64,000 nt of DNA from Lelliottia nimipressuralis (GTDB taxonomy: Bacteria; Pseudomonadota; Gammaproteobacteria; Enterobacterales; Enterobacteriaceae). Under the pieces are notes generated by a model. That model saw only the letters and a list, made by a program, of their open reading frames with translations. It was not told the origin of the DNA and did no database searches. The stretch is from NCBI RefSeq assembly GCF_004402045.1, contig NZ_SOMG01000015.1, positions 186,001 to 250,000 of the forward strand, read 5' to 3'. Within the stretch, counting starts at the first letter, position 1. Each line of letters opens with the position of its first letter. The position numbers were made by a program, and so were the translations under genes. Positions 54,071 through 63,969 of this stretch are shown one piece after another.

Positions 54071-54409
54071 TTACAGTGCCGCTTCGTCAGATTCGCCGGT
54101 ACGGATGCGAATGACGCGCTGCAGTTCGGCAACGAAAATTTTGCCGTCGCCAATTTTGCCGGTATAGGCCGCTTTGCTAATGACATCAATGACTTCATCT
54201 AGCTGATCGTCAGCAATCGCGACATCAATTTTTACTTTTGGCAGAAAGTTAACGCTGTATTCCGCCCCGCGATAAAGCTCGGCATGACCCTTCTGACGAC
54301 CAAAGCCTTTCACTTCGGTGACAGTCAGTCCCTGAATACCCATTGAAGACAACGCTTCACGCACGTCTTCGAGTTTGAATGGTTTGATTACAACCGTAAC
54401 CAGCTTCAT
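54071..54409 (-). CDS. glnK: GlnK, PII nitrogen-signalling protein
   Basis: A 112-residue PII trimer subunit. The T-loop contains Tyr51 (GAEYSVNF), the uridylylation site. The PROSITE-type signatures YRGAEYSVNF and TGKIGDGKIFV are intact. It senses 2-oxoglutarate, ATP/ADP and glutamine state and blocks AmtB when nitrogen is plentiful. It is first in the glnK-amtB operon, expressed from the sigma-54 promoter at 54462-54477. Confidence 0.97.
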   Translation of the reverse strand: MKLVTVVIKPFKLEDVREALSSMGIQGLTVTEVKGFGRQKGHAELYRGAEYSVNFLPKVKIDVAIADDQLDEVIDVISKAAYTGKIGDGKIFVAELQRVIRIRTGESDEAAL

Positions 54410-54461
54410 AGATCCCCTCCAGTCAGAATTCGGTAATGGCCGCAGCTAACGCAGAAGGTAT

Positions 54462-54477
54462 TGCAAGGGATGTGCCA
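54462..54477 (-). promoter_or_regulatory. Sigma-54 promoter of glnK-amtB
   Basis: On the minus strand, TGGCAC (54477-54472) is followed by five bases and TTGCA (54466-54462), the -24/-12 consensus with the correct GG-GC spacing. The predicted start near 54451 leaves a leader of about 40 bases. It implies NtrC dependence. Confidence 0.93.
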
Positions 54478-54546
54478 GAAATGAAAACCAGGGGGAACAG
54501 CGGTGCGATGAGCGTTACACGGTACCGATAAACGAACCGGTGAAAA

Positions 54547-54578
54547 AAAACGCACCATGCCGGTGCAGGGTGCGTTTT
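54547..54578 (-). terminator. Intrinsic terminator of mdlAB with an embedded NtrC site
   Basis: On the minus strand, AAAACGCACC pairs with GGTGCGTTTT, and a run of eight T follows, 52 bases past the mdlB stop. Embedded at 54551-54567 is CGCAC-N7-GTGCA, which fits the 17-base NtrC consensus (TGCAC-N7-GTGCA) with one mismatch. It lies about 108 bases upstream of the glnK start point, a typical NtrC enhancer distance. Confidence 0.85.
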
Positions 54579-54629
54579 AGTTTTGCACCAACAGGAATGA
54601 CTGTTAGCGCGCCGCCTCATTTTGGTGCA

Positions 54630-56411
54630 TCAGGCGCTAAGCGACTCTTCATCTCGCACGCTGGCCGCCAGCTCTTCGCCCGCCAGCTGCAGCTGATACA
54701 TCTGCCAGTACCGCCCTTTTGCTTCCAGCAGCTCGCGGTGCGTACCGCGTTCAACGGCCTGTCCGCGATGCAGCACCAGAATAGTATCTGCCTCGACGAT
54801 GGTCGAAAGGCGATGGGCAATCACCACCAGCGTCGTATGGTCGCGTACGGCAGCCAGCGCCTGCTGGATGGCCTGCTCGGTACCGGAGTCAATACTGGCC
54901 GTTGCTTCATCCAGAATCAGTATCTGCGGTGTTTCAATGAGCACCCGCGCCAGCGCCAGGAGCTGTTTTTGTCCAACGGAGAGATTGTTCCCCTGCTCGC
55001 CCAGTTTCGTATTGATCCCGTCGCTAAACCCGCGCGCCAGCGCTGCCAGCTGCACTTTTTCCAGCACGTCCCAGACCTGCTCCTGGGTATAATCTCGCCC
55101 CAGGGTCACGTTGGCGTAGAAGGTATCGGCCAGTACGACCGGATCCTGCTGCACCATCGCAACGCCTTTGCGTAACACAGTGTGGCTGAGAGACGCGAGC
55201 GGGCGTTCGTCGAGGCGGATCTCACCGCGGCTTACCGGGTAATATCCCATTAATAAGCTGGCGAGCGTGCTCTTGCCGCTGCCGGTATGCCCCACCAGCG
55301 CCACGAACCCGCGTGACGGGACATCAAGCGTGATGTCCTGCAACACCATCTGGTCATCGCGATAGGCAAACGAGACGTTATCAAAGGCAATGGCCCCGCT
55401 TTGCAGAGGACGCTCATCGTTGCCGTAGGTCTGACGCGGTCTGTCCATCAACTCGAATACGCGCTCCCCTGCCACTACGGCCTGCTGGAGCATCGACTGC
55501 TGTGTCGTAAGCTCAATCAAGGGTTCGTTCAGGCGGCCAAGGTAGCTGATGAAGGCGTATAAAACACCAACCTCAATGGTTCCTCGTGTGGTCAGGCCAA
55601 AGAGCATCAGCAGCCCGCACAGCACCAGCGTGGAGAAGAGGCTCAAAAGCGGGCGTAACAGGAACCCATCAAGCCGCAGGGTCTGCATGCGCGCCATGTA
55701 GTGCGAGCGGCTGGCTTCGCCCATCCGCTCGCCAAAACGTGCCTGCTGGCGGAACTGCTGGATGACGCTCATGCCGTTGATCACTTCGTTGAAGCCATCA
55801 TTGATGTCGGCCAGGTAGGCGCGCACCCGACGCACAATCGGCGTGCTGTAACGTTGGTAGATAACCATGACAATCAACACCGCCGGGAAGATAGTGATTG
55901 CCACCAGCGCCATACGCCAGTCGAGGCTGAACATTGCCACCAGCATTGCGCCAATCAGCGCTGCGCTGCGCAACACGGTCGCCACCACGGTGACGTACAG
56001 ATCGCGGATCACCTCCGTATCGTTGGTTACCCGTGAAATCACCTGCCCGACCGGCTGGGTATCAAACTCGCTGAGCGGCTGGCGAAGCGCGGCGTCCATC
56101 ACATCCGTACGCAGCTGCTGTACGACGCCCACCGCGGCACGGTTAAACAACAGCGACTGGGCATAGTGCAGCCCGGCAGCCGTCACTTGTAAGCCAACAT
56201 AAGCCACGCCTAAGCCCGCCACCAGCCCCAGCGGCAGGTAGCTTTTAGCGACCATATTATCGATGAAGTAGCTGATGAGCAGCGGGCCGCTCACCTCGGC
56301 AATCGCCGCAATCCAGAGTAAAAGCACGGCCACGGACAGCGGTTTACGCCACGGCGAGCCGTAGGCCAGCAGACGTTTAAGCGTCGGCCACATCGTTCCG
56401 AGCTTACGCAT
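54630..56411 (-). CDS. mdlB: MdlB, ABC exporter half-transporter
   Basis: A 593-residue type I ABC half-transporter, the E. coli length. Six membrane helices (about 1-320) precede a nucleotide-binding domain with Walker [10 protein letters not shown], signature LSVGQKQ (Val instead of Gly at position three), Walker [13 protein letters not shown] and switch His IAHRLST. It should form a heterodimer with MdlA. The substrate is unproven in E. coli. The start at 56411 overlaps the end of mdlA by 8 bases; a longer frame from 56444 would extend into mdlA. Confidence 0.95.
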   Translation of the reverse strand: MRKLGTMWPTLKRLLAYGSPWRKPLSVAVLLLWIAAIAEVSGPLLISYFIDNMVAKSYLPLGLVAGLGVAYVGLQVTAAGLHYAQSLLFNRAAVGVVQQLRTDVMDAALRQPLSEFDTQPVGQVISRVTNDTEVIRDLYVTVVATVLRSAALIGAMLVAMFSLDWRMALVAITIFPAVLIVMVIYQRYSTPIVRRVRAYLADINDGFNEVINGMSVIQQFRQQARFGERMGEASRSHYMARMQTLRLDGFLLRPLLSLFSTLVLCGLLMLFGLTTRGTIEVGVLYAFISYLGRLNEPLIELTTQQSMLQQAVVAGERVFELMDRPRQTYGNDERPLQSGAIAFDNVSFAYRDDQMVLQDITLDVPSRGFVALVGHTGSGKSTLASLLMGYYPVSRGEIRLDERPLASLSHTVLRKGVAMVQQDPVVLADTFYANVTLGRDYTQEQVWDVLEKVQLAALARGFSDGINTKLGEQGNNLSVGQKQLLALARVLIETPQILILDEATASIDSGTEQAIQQALAAVRDHTTLVVIAHRLSTIVEADTILVLHRGQAVERGTHRELLEAKGRYWQMYQLQLAGEELAASVRDEESLSA

Positions 56412-58176
56412 GAGTGGCCTCCTCAACGTGTTCCGGCGCATCATCTAGCGCCGCTTCAAGCTGCTGATAGCGATACATATCGCGATACCAGCCCGGTTGC
56501 TCAGCAAGCGTTTCATGCTGCCCGCGCTGGGCAATATGCCCGTGCTGTAATACCAGTATTTCGCTGGCTTCGGTGAGCGCTGACAAACGGTGGGCGCTGA
56601 TAATCACCGTGCGTCCGTCGCCCCACTGGCGCAGGTTATGCAGGATCTGGTGCTCGGTACGGCCATCCACGGCGGAAAGCGCATCATCCAGGATCAGGAT
56701 TTCAGCATTCAGCAATAGCGCGCGGGCAATGGAGATTCTCTGTTTTTGCCCGCCGGACAGCATGACGCCCCGCTCTCCGACTTCCGTATCATAGCCCTGG
56801 GGCAGACGCAAAATATCGTCATGTACGCTGGCTAACCGCGCCACATGCTCTATCTCTTCCTGCGTTGCCGACGGTTTTCCAAGGGCAATGTTGTTCGCCA
56901 CGGTGTCTGAAAACAGAAATGGCGTCTGGCTCACCACCGCCAGGCGACCTCGCCACTCATCCAGCACCAGCCTGGTCAGGGGAATATCATGGAAGCGAAT
57001 ATCACCCTGCGTGACGTCAAAGTGACGCTGGAGCAGAGAGAGCACGGTACTTTTTCCGGCCCCCGTCGGGCCGCAAATGCCCAGCATCTGGCCGGGCTGA
57101 AGCGTAAAACTGACGTTCTCCAGTACCGGATGTTCCGCTTGCGGATAGACAAACTGACGGACGTCGACCTTCATAACACCGCGTCCTTCCGGTACCGATT
57201 CGCTACCGTCATTGACCACTGGCGCCTCAGCCAGCATGGCGCGAATACGGCTATAGGCCGCGCTGCCACGCTCAACGATGTTAAACATCCACGCCAGCGC
57301 CAGCATCGGCCAAATCATCAGACCCAGATACATCGCAAAGCTGGTTAACTGGCCGAGGGTCAACGCGCCCTGCACCACCATCCAGCTTCCGCCACCAATC
57401 GCCAGCAGGTTTGCCATGCCAATTGCGATATAAATTGTCGGGTCAAAACGGGCGTCAATACGCGCGACGCGCATGTTCTTCGCCCCCGTGTCTGCGGCAT
57501 CAGCCGCAAACAGAGCAGATTGTCTGTCTTCCAGGCCAAACGCTTTGATCATACGGATGCTGGTCATACTCTCCTGGGTGCGATCGTTCAGAGACGAAAA
57601 CGCCGCCTGCGCCAGCTTAAAGCGCTCGTGCAGCTGTTCGCCGTAGCGATTGATCGCCAGCGCCATGAGCGGCATCGGCAGCAGGGCAAGCAGGGTTAAC
57701 TGCCAGCTGATCTGCGTGGACATGACGATCAACACCGCACAGCCCATCACCAGCGAGTCCACCAGCGTCAGCACCCCTTCCCCGGCGGCAAAGACCACGC
57801 GATCGACGTCGTTAGTGGCGCGCGCGATAAGATCCCCGGTGCGATGGCGCAGATAAAATTCGGGATGCTGCCGGCTCAGCTGGCGATAAAAATCTTCACG
57901 CAGCTCAACGGCCAGCTGATAGGACGCGCCAAACAGCAGCACGCGCCAGACGTAGCGCAGCAGATAAACAATGACGGCCGTCAGCACCAGCGTGCCAACC
58001 CACATCAACACCCGTGCGGTGGTGTAATGCTGTTCGGTGACGCCATCCACGACGTATCCCACCACTTTCGGCGGGATCAACTGCAAAATGGCAATGATAA
58101 TAAGCAGGAATACAGCGCCGAGGTAGCGTTGCCACTCCCGACGAAAGTACCAGCTTAATTGGGCAAATAATCGCAC
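56404..58176 (-). CDS. mdlA: MdlA, ABC exporter half-transporter
   Basis: A 590-residue half-transporter, partner of MdlB. It has six membrane helices, then an NBD with Walker [10 protein letters not shown], signature LSGGQKQR, and Walker B with DDALSAVD, where Asp replaces the catalytic Glu ([12 protein letters not shown]). The partner MdlB keeps Glu, so the pair looks asymmetric, with one degenerate ATP site, as in TM287/288-type exporters. The operon order decR-mdlA-mdlB-glnK-amtB is as in E. coli. decR ends 30 bases upstream. Confidence 0.95.
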   Translation of the reverse strand: MRLFAQLSWYFRREWQRYLGAVFLLIIIAILQLIPPKVVGYVVDGVTEQHYTTARVLMWVGTLVLTAVIVYLLRYVWRVLLFGASYQLAVELREDFYRQLSRQHPEFYLRHRTGDLIARATNDVDRVVFAAGEGVLTLVDSLVMGCAVLIVMSTQISWQLTLLALLPMPLMALAINRYGEQLHERFKLAQAAFSSLNDRTQESMTSIRMIKAFGLEDRQSALFAADAADTGAKNMRVARIDARFDPTIYIAIGMANLLAIGGGSWMVVQGALTLGQLTSFAMYLGLMIWPMLALAWMFNIVERGSAAYSRIRAMLAEAPVVNDGSESVPEGRGVMKVDVRQFVYPQAEHPVLENVSFTLQPGQMLGICGPTGAGKSTVLSLLQRHFDVTQGDIRFHDIPLTRLVLDEWRGRLAVVSQTPFLFSDTVANNIALGKPSATQEEIEHVARLASVHDDILRLPQGYDTEVGERGVMLSGGQKQRISIARALLLNAEILILDDALSAVDGRTEHQILHNLRQWGDGRTVIISAHRLSALTEASEILVLQHGHIAQRGQHETLAEQPGWYRDMYRYQQLEAALDDAPEHVEEATHA

Positions 58177-58206
58177 GCGGTTTGTTCCTGAAGGTATTTT
58201 ACGAAG

Positions 58207-58665
58207 TTATTCAATCGGTAACGCTGTGGTGTATTTAATCTGTTCCATGGCGAAGCTTGAGGTAACGTCCGATAATCCCGGTACGCTGTTCACCAGTCGC
58301 TTGTAGAAATCATCATAGCGCTTCATGTCTGCGACCTGAACGCGCATCAGGTAGTCGTACTCGCCGGCCATACGCCAGAAGCCGAGCACCTCTGGCATTT
58401 CAGACACCTGAGTGACAAAGCGGCAATACCACTCGCTGCTGTGATGCTGAGTTTTTATCAGGACGAATGCCGTCAACCCAAGCCCCAGCTTTTCGGGATC
58501 TAATAATGCGACGCGCCCCAGAAGAATACCGTCATCTTCAAGCTTCTTGAGGCGCTTCCAGCACGGCGTGGTGGTCAGATTAACGGCATCTGCCAGCGCC
58601 TGCAAAGAGAGGGTACAGTCACTCTGCAGCAATGAAAGGAGCTTGCGGTCAATTTTATCTAGCAT
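58207..58665 (-). CDS. decR: DecR (YbaO), Lrp-family regulator of cysteine detoxification
   Basis: A 152-residue Lrp/AsnC regulator, the E. coli length. The N-terminal HTH is [28 protein letters not shown]; the RAM ligand domain follows from [11 protein letters not shown]. Cys-responsive DecR activates cysteine desulfidase in E. coli (yhaOM). Here it is divergent from a cysteine desulfhydrase gene, an arrangement known in Salmonella and Pantoea. The start at 58665 gives [10 protein letters not shown]; two upstream residues are optional. Confidence 0.94.
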   Translation of the reverse strand: MLDKIDRKLLSLLQSDCTLSLQALADAVNLTTTPCWKRLKKLEDDGILLGRVALLDPEKLGLGLTAFVLIKTQHHSSEWYCRFVTQVSEMPEVLGFWRMAGEYDYLMRVQVADMKRYDDFYKRLVNSVPGLSDVTSSFAMEQIKYTTALPIE

Positions 58666-58780
58666 ACCCACCTCACAGAGAAAATTTTTCTCCCTTCATT
58701 CTATTTTAAAGGCCAGATAGCAACAATTTTTTCTGTGCTTTTCGCTATGCTAGGCACAAAATGACAAACGGATAACTACG

Positions 58781-59827
58781 ATGAATAGCACCTGGGTTAA
58801 ACATGCGATCAGCGAAATCAATGCCGACTATCAGCGCTCGGCGGATACGCACCTGATTCGCCTTTCCCTGCCGGGATTTGACGGTATTCAGCTCTATTTG
58901 AAGGATGAAAGCACCCATCCTACCGGCAGCCTGAAGCATCGTCTGGCGCGTTCTCTGTTTTTATACGGTTTATGTAACGGCTGGATTAAAGAAGGTACCA
59001 CTGTCATTGAATCCTCATCCGGTTCAACGGCGGTGTCCGAAGCTTATTTTGCTCGCCTGCTGGGCCTGCCGTTTATCGCGGTGATGCCTTCCTGCACTGC
59101 GAGACGCAAAATCGAACAGATCGAATTTTACGGCGGTCGCTGCCACTTTGTGCAAAGCGCCTGCGAAATCTACGACGCCTCCGAAATGCTGGCCCGCGAG
59201 CTCAACGGCCATTATATGGACCAGTTCACCTTCGCTGAGCGCGCGACGGACTGGCGCGGCAATAACAACATTGCCGACAGTATCTTCCGCCAGATGACCC
59301 ACGAACCGCATCCGGTTCCGTCGTACATTGTGATGAGCGCCGGTACTGGCGGCACGTCAGCCACGATCGGACGCTACATTCGCTGTCAGGGCTATGATAC
59401 CCAGCTGATGGTGGTTGATCCGCAGAACTCCGTGTTCCTCGACTACTGGCAAAACCGCGATGCCAGCCTGCGCAGCCCGGTGGGCAGCAAAATTGAAGGG
59501 ATTGGCCGTCCGCGCGTTGAACCATCGTTCATCCCGGATGTGGTGGATGAAATGCTTCGCGTGCCGGATGCCGCAAGCGTGGCAACGGCGCACTGGCTGG
59601 AGACGCAGCTTGGCCGCAAAGTTGGCGCGTCTACCGGGACCAACATGTGGGGTGCCTTACATCTCGCCGCACGCATGCGTGAAGCGGGCCGCACCGGCTC
59701 TATCGTCACGCTTCTGTGCGACAGCGGCGAACGCTACCTTGAAACCTACTACAATGCGGAGTGGGTGCAGACCAACATCGGCGATATCGCCCCGTGGAAA
59801 GCCCGGATTGCAGAGCTGCTGAAATAA
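58781..59827 (+). CDS. cdsH: PLP-dependent L-cysteine desulfhydrase (CdsH-type)
   Basis: A 348-residue fold-type II PLP enzyme. The PLP lysine is in [13 protein letters not shown], the phosphate-binding glycine loop in [13 protein letters not shown], and [14 protein letters not shown] is the substrate loop. It matches the cysteine desulfhydrase encoded next to the DecR/CutR-type Lrp regulator, degrading cysteine to pyruvate, ammonia and sulfide to prevent cysteine toxicity. It is absent from E. coli K-12 at this site. Its nearest alternatives are cysteine synthase-like or D-cysteine desulfhydrase proteins. The 115-base gap to decR is AT-rich with a GATAGC / GCTATG inverted pair. Confidence 0.88.
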   Translation: MNSTWVKHAISEINADYQRSADTHLIRLSLPGFDGIQLYLKDESTHPTGSLKHRLARSLFLYGLCNGWIKEGTTVIESSSGSTAVSEAYFARLLGLPFIAVMPSCTARRKIEQIEFYGGRCHFVQSACEIYDASEMLARELNGHYMDQFTFAERATDWRGNNNIADSIFRQMTHEPHPVPSYIVMSAGTGGTSATIGRYIRCQGYDTQLMVVDPQNSVFLDYWQNRDASLRSPVGSKIEGIGRPRVEPSFIPDVVDEMLRVPDAASVATAHWLETQLGRKVGASTGTNMWGALHLAARMREAGRTGSIVTLLCDSGERYLETYYNAEWVQTNIGDIAPWKARIAELLK

Positions 59828-59830
59828 AAA

Positions 59831-59852
59831 AAGCCAGACCTCGGTCTGGCTT
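59831..59852 (-). terminator. Terminator between cdsH and cof
   Basis: A ten-base stem AAGCCAGACC / GGTCTGGCTT with a two-base TC centre (likely a four-base loop after end fraying) is followed on the minus strand by a seven-T run, ending the cof transcript. It probably serves cdsH as well. Confidence 0.88.
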
Positions 59853-59867
59853 GCTGGAAGGGTCTCA

Positions 59868-60686
59868 CTATTCGGGGGAATACGGGAGGTTGTTGTTGTC
59901 CAGCCAATGCGTCAAAAAATGAGACACCGCTTCGTTACCGCAGTGCCCAATAACCGGCAGATGGGGAAGCTCTGCTTTTAGCTGCGCCATCGCATTTCCC
60001 ATAATCAGACCACGGCCGACGCTGCCCAGCATCTCCCGGTCATTCATAGCGTCACCAAACGCCATACAGTCCTGCAGCGTTAAGCCCAGGTGGTCGCTCA
60101 GTACTGCCAGGGCGGAACCTTTGTTACAGCCCACAGGTAACACCTCCAGACAATCCACCGCCGAGAAGGTCAGATGCGCCCGGTTACCCAGCGCCTCATT
60201 CAACTGAATGCGTAAGCGACAGAGATCGTCGTGATCGCCGCAGAAGCAGATCTTGGTCACCGCATGGGCGGGGATCCGACGCAGGTCGATAAGCTGGTAT
60301 TTAAAACCACTGTAGACGTGCGCATGCAACAGTTCCGGAATTTCACGTCCGGTAAACCAGCCTTGATCGTTAAAGACGTGGATGCTGGCCTGCGTATCCC
60401 AGGTGCTGTGCAGCACGATATCCGCCACTTCCGGGTTGAGATCCTGACGGTGCAGCACATCACCTTCTACAGAATGAATTCGCGTCCCGTTGCCGGTGAT
60501 CAGAAAGGCGTCGAGGGAAAACGCGCCAAGTAGATGGCGCATTTCCAGCACATGACGCCCGGTAGCAAACGTCAGGGTGACATCACGCTCGTGCAGGCGC
60601 TTCAGCGTGTTCAGGGTTTTCTTCCCCAAACGGTGATCCGGCATTAACAGCGTACCGTCCATATCAAATGCAGCGAGCCGAGCCAT
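59868..60686 (-). CDS. cof: Cof, HMP-PP phosphatase (HAD superfamily)
   Basis: A 272-residue HAD-IIB phosphatase, the E. coli length. Motif I DMDGTLL (nucleophilic Asp), motif II TFATGR, motif III Lys in [11 protein letters not shown] and motif [13 protein letters not shown] are intact. It dephosphorylates HMP-PP, a thiamin precursor, and several sugar phosphates. It is convergent with cdsH and divergent from ybaE. Confidence 0.95.
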   Translation of the reverse strand: MARLAAFDMDGTLLMPDHRLGKKTLNTLKRLHERDVTLTFATGRHVLEMRHLLGAFSLDAFLITGNGTRIHSVEGDVLHRQDLNPEVADIVLHSTWDTQASIHVFNDQGWFTGREIPELLHAHVYSGFKYQLIDLRRIPAHAVTKICFCGDHDDLCRLRIQLNEALGNRAHLTFSAVDCLEVLPVGCNKGSALAVLSDHLGLTLQDCMAFGDAMNDREMLGSVGRGLIMGNAMAQLKAELPHLPVIGHCGNEAVSHFLTHWLDNNNLPYSPE

Positions 60687-60787
60687 GATTACTCCCGAAA
60701 TGTGATGCGATTAACTTGTGCATCAGTATCGTGTGAGATATACGGAAGTAATAGTGAATAGATGATAATTATTGTTCCGGGTTTCTC

Positions 60788-62488
60788 ATGCGCCAGCTTA
60801 ATCGACTTAATCAGTATCACCGCCTCTGGCAACCTTCCGAGGGTGCGACGCAAAAGGTCACCATCAGCGAGCTGGCCGCCCGCTGTTTTTGTAGCGAGCG
60901 GCATGTCCGAACGCTGCTACGACAGGCCCAGGAAGCGGGCTGGCTGAGCTGGCGAGCGCAGTCTGGCCGCGGTAAACGGGGTGAACTGACGTTCCATGTC
61001 GCTCCGGAGTCGCTGCGCAATGCGATGATGGAAGAGGCGTTAAAACGTGGGCAGCAGCACAACGTGCTTGAGCTGGCCCAGCTTGCACCAGACGCGCTGC
61101 GGTCATTGCTGCATCCATTTTTAGGCGGACAGTGGCAAAACGACACGCCGACGCTGCGCATCCCCTATTACCGCTCGCTGGACCCGCTTCATCCGGGTTT
61201 TCTGCCCGGTCGTGCGGAACAGCATCTGGCCGGACAGATTTTTTCCGGGCTGACGCGCTTTCATGGCAGCTCCAGTGAACCCACGGGCGATCTCGCCCAC
61301 CACTGGGAGGTGTCAGAGGACGGCCTGCGCTGGCATTTTTATATTCGATCCACTCTGCACTGGCATAACGGCGATAAAGTCGAGACCGGACAGCTTCAGC
61401 AAAGCCTGACCGCGCTTTTTGCCCTGCCCGCCCTGCGTAAGCTATTTCAGAGCGTCTTACGCGTTGACGTCACTCACCCTCAGTGTCTGACATTTACCTT
61501 GCACCAGCCGGATTACTGGCTGGCACACCGTCTGGCCACCTACTGCAGCCGTCTTGCCCATCCCGAACAGCCCATGACGGGCAGCGGGCCCTTCAGACTC
61601 AGCGTCTATGAACCCGACCTGGTTCGTCTGGAGAGTCACGAACAGTACCATCTCAGCCATCCGCTGCTTAAGGCTATTGAATACTGGATCACACCGGCGC
61701 TGTTTGACTCTGGTCTGGGTACCAGCTGTCGTCATCCGGTGCAGATTGCCATTGGCGAGCCGGATGAACTTGAGAGCCTGCGCCTGGTAACCAACAGCAT
61801 CAGTCTGGGCTTTTGTTATCTCACACTGAAGCAAAGCCCGCGTCTTAGTGAAATGCAGGCGCGACGGCTCATCAATATTATTCATCTCTCAACGCTTCTG
61901 CATACGCTTGGGCTAAACGAAGGGCTGATTACCCCAACAGAGGAATTACTGCCCGGCTGGGCGATCCCCCAGTGGCCGGATTTAACACATGTCCCTCTAC
62001 CGAAGAAATTAACCCTGATTTACCATTTGCCGGTTGAGTTACACACGATGGCTCGACAGCTAAAACAGTACCTTGCTCAACAAGGCTGCGCGCTTACGGT
62101 TATCTTTTTCGATGCGAAAACCTGGGATGGATGCCAGCAACTGGCGGACGCGGACATGATGATGGGCGACAGGCTGATTGGCGAAGCCCCGGAATATACA
62201 CTTGAGCAATGGCTGCGCTGTGATGCCCTCTGGCCACATCTGCTGAGCGCGCCGCAGTATGCTCATCTGCAGGCCACCCTGGATGCGGTACAGACCCAGG
62301 CCGATGAACAGGATAGGCATGCTGGCTTGAAAGCGATATTTAGCCAGCTTATGGAAAACGCGGTCCTTACACCGCTTTTTAACTACCAGTATCAAATCAG
62401 CGCCCCACCGGGGGTAAACGGCATACGCCTCAACACCCGCGGCTGGTTTGATTTTACCGAAGCCTGGCTGCCCGCCCCCAAATCGTGA
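60788..62488 (+). CDS. ybaE: YbaE, SgrR-like transcription factor
   Basis: A 566-residue protein, the E. coli YbaE length. The N-terminal SgrR-type winged helix reads VTISELAARCFCSERHVRTLLRQAQEAGWLSW; the rest (about 130-560) is a solute-binding protein family 5 domain (DHP-like YRSLDPLHPGFLPGRAEQ, HWEVSEDGLRWHFYIRS). The solute domain presumably senses a small ligand. The regulon is not known. It is divergent from cof and 65 bases upstream of queC. Confidence 0.93.
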   Translation: MRQLNRLNQYHRLWQPSEGATQKVTISELAARCFCSERHVRTLLRQAQEAGWLSWRAQSGRGKRGELTFHVAPESLRNAMMEEALKRGQQHNVLELAQLAPDALRSLLHPFLGGQWQNDTPTLRIPYYRSLDPLHPGFLPGRAEQHLAGQIFSGLTRFHGSSSEPTGDLAHHWEVSEDGLRWHFYIRSTLHWHNGDKVETGQLQQSLTALFALPALRKLFQSVLRVDVTHPQCLTFTLHQPDYWLAHRLATYCSRLAHPEQPMTGSGPFRLSVYEPDLVRLESHEQYHLSHPLLKAIEYWITPALFDSGLGTSCRHPVQIAIGEPDELESLRLVTNSISLGFCYLTLKQSPRLSEMQARRLINIIHLSTLLHTLGLNEGLITPTEELLPGWAIPQWPDLTHVPLPKKLTLIYHLPVELHTMARQLKQYLAQQGCALTVIFFDAKTWDGCQQLADADMMMGDRLIGEAPEYTLEQWLRCDALWPHLLSAPQYAHLQATLDAVQTQADEQDRHAGLKAIFSQLMENAVLTPLFNYQYQISAPPGVNGIRLNTRGWFDFTEAWLPAPKS

Positions 62489-62553
62489 AGAAGCTGGTCG
62501 CCGTCGTGGTCAGACGGTAACATAACGTTTTTACGTAACTGTCGAGATGATTT

Positions 62554-63249
62554 ATGAAACGTGCCGTCGTCGTGTTCAGCGGAGGACAAGACTCTACTAC
62601 CTGCCTGGTCCAGGCTCTTCATCAGTACGATGAAGTTCACTGTGTTACTTTCGATTATGGTCAGCGTCATCGTGCTGAAATCGACGTTGCCCGTGAACTG
62701 GCCCTGAAACTGGGCGCACGCGCGCACAAAGTACTGGATGTTACGCTGTTAAATGAACTGGCCGTCAGCAGCCTCACCCGCGACAGTATTCCCGTCCCGG
62801 ACTACGAACCCGATGCCAGCGGCATTCCAAACACCTTCGTGCCGGGCCGTAATATCCTTTTCCTGACCCTGACAGCGATTTACGCTTACCAGGTAAAAGC
62901 CGAAGCGGTGATAACCGGCGTATGTGAAACCGACTTCTCCGGTTACCCGGACTGTCGCGACGAGTTTGTGAAAGCGTTAAACCACGCCGTCAATCTGGGG
63001 ATGGCGAAAGATACGCGCTTTGAAACCCCTCTGATGTGGCTGGATAAAGCAGAAACCTGGGCGCTGGCGGACTACTGGGGCAAGCTGGATTTGGTTCGCA
63101 GCGAAACCCTCACCTGCTATAACGGCATCAAAGGCGACGGTTGCGGCCAGTGCGCCGCCTGTAACCTGCGCGCTAACGGGCTGAATCATTATCTTGCCGA
63201 TAAAGTCGGCGTGATGGCCGCGATGCAGAAAAAAACCGGGCTTAAATAG
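62554..63249 (+). CDS. queC: QueC, 7-cyano-7-deazaguanine (preQ0) synthase
   Basis: A 231-residue ATP-pyrophosphatase-type enzyme, the E. coli length. The P-loop is FSGGQDSTT (residues 8-16), and the C-terminal zinc site has four cysteines in [19 protein letters not shown]. It converts CDG and ammonia to preQ0 in queuosine synthesis. It follows ybaE with the same strand and a 65-base gap. In E. coli the convergent neighbour is fadM; here a toxin-antitoxin pair intervenes. Confidence 0.97.
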   Translation: MKRAVVVFSGGQDSTTCLVQALHQYDEVHCVTFDYGQRHRAEIDVARELALKLGARAHKVLDVTLLNELAVSSLTRDSIPVPDYEPDASGIPNTFVPGRNILFLTLTAIYAYQVKAEAVITGVCETDFSGYPDCRDEFVKALNHAVNLGMAKDTRFETPLMWLDKAETWALADYWGKLDLVRSETLTCYNGIKGDGCGQCAACNLRANGLNHYLADKVGVMAAMQKKTGLK

Positions 63250-63251
63250 GG

Positions 63252-63581
63252 TTACTTGACCGTGCTGTCGAACAGTTTTACGCCGGCAGCACGCGTGACT
63301 TTCATTAACGTCGTCAGCGTTGGGTTGCCGTTGTCAGACAAGGTTCGGTATAGCTGCTGACGGGAAAGACCCGATTTAGCAGCAATTTCACCTATGCCGC
63401 CGCGGGATTCGATGACCTGACGGAGTGCAATGAGATAGGCAGGGATCCCCTGATCTTCATAAATTTCTTCCAGTGCTATTTGCAGGTAAAGTTGAGCATA
63501 GGAAGGGTTCTCACGAAGCATTTTCACAACCGCATTGTGATGACTGACAGAACTTGAATATTGTCGTTTAGAGGTGCTCAT
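63252..63581 (-). CDS. XRE-type antitoxin (addiction module antidote)
   Basis: A 109-residue protein with a C-terminal HTH (GIGEIAAKSGLSRQQLYRTLSDNGNPTLTTLMKVTRAAGVKL). It belongs to the putative addiction-module antidote family (HI1420/PumB-like) rather than classical HigA, because the HTH is preceded by YLQIALEEIYEDQGIPAYLIALRQVIES. It overlaps the 3' end of the toxin gene by 14 bases, toxin first. Its stop lies two bases from the queC stop. It should neutralise the toxin and autorepress via the palindrome at 63943-63966. Confidence 0.9.
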   Translation of the reverse strand: MSTSKRQYSSSVSHHNAVVKMLRENPSYAQLYLQIALEEIYEDQGIPAYLIALRQVIESRGGIGEIAAKSGLSRQQLYRTLSDNGNPTLTTLMKVTRAAGVKLFDSTVK

Positions 63582-63921
63582 CTGTTTTTCCTTTCGATAG
63601 ATGATCTTTCAAGTAATCTACCGCCTGTTTAACATCTTCTCTTTGACTCTTCTTGTCACCCCCGATGAGTAACAACAAGACCCTCTGATGCTCTACGGCA
63701 AAATAGATCCTGTAACCGGGACCACTATCAATTCGCATCTCCCAAACACCTTCTCTAAGGTATTTGTAATCACCAAAATTACGTTTTATTGCACGGTTAA
63801 TACGCATAAGGATCCGTAAAACGGTCTCCGGATCCTTTCGCCTCATCCTTGCTACCCACTCCTCGAACGGAATTTTTCCGTCACGGGTCCGGTAACGTTC
63901 AACAACGTAGTCCCTGTCCAT
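63568..63921 (-). CDS. RelE/HigB-type toxin (addiction module killer protein, Gp49-like)
   Basis: A 117-residue RelE-superfamily toxin (HI1419/PumA-like). Family features are RDGKIPFEEWVARM, NRAIKRNFGDYKYLREGVWEMRIDSGPGYRIYFAV and the closing LLIGGDKKSQREDVKQAVDYL. Such toxins act as mRNA interferases or growth inhibitors. It is the first gene of the pair, typical of this family. Start at 63921 after AGGGA. Both genes are intact. Confidence 0.9.
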   Translation of the reverse strand: MDRDYVVERYRTRDGKIPFEEWVARMRRKDPETVLRILMRINRAIKRNFGDYKYLREGVWEMRIDSGPGYRIYFAVEHQRVLLLLIGGDKKSQREDVKQAVDYLKDHLSKGKTDEHL

Positions 63922-63942
63922 TATTCTATCCCTGAAAAATCC

Positions 63943-63966
63943 TTTTGTCTTTTATAAAAGACAAAA
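63943..63966. promoter_or_regulatory. 24-base perfect palindrome: likely toxin-antitoxin operator
   Basis: TTTTGTCTTTTA followed by its exact reverse complement lies 22-45 bases upstream of the toxin start. The TTTTAT/TATAAA content at the centre could also serve as a -10. Perfect symmetry and position imply autoregulation by the XRE antitoxin. Its right edge is only three bases from the end of fadM. Confidence 0.75.
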
Positions 63967-63969
63967 ATC

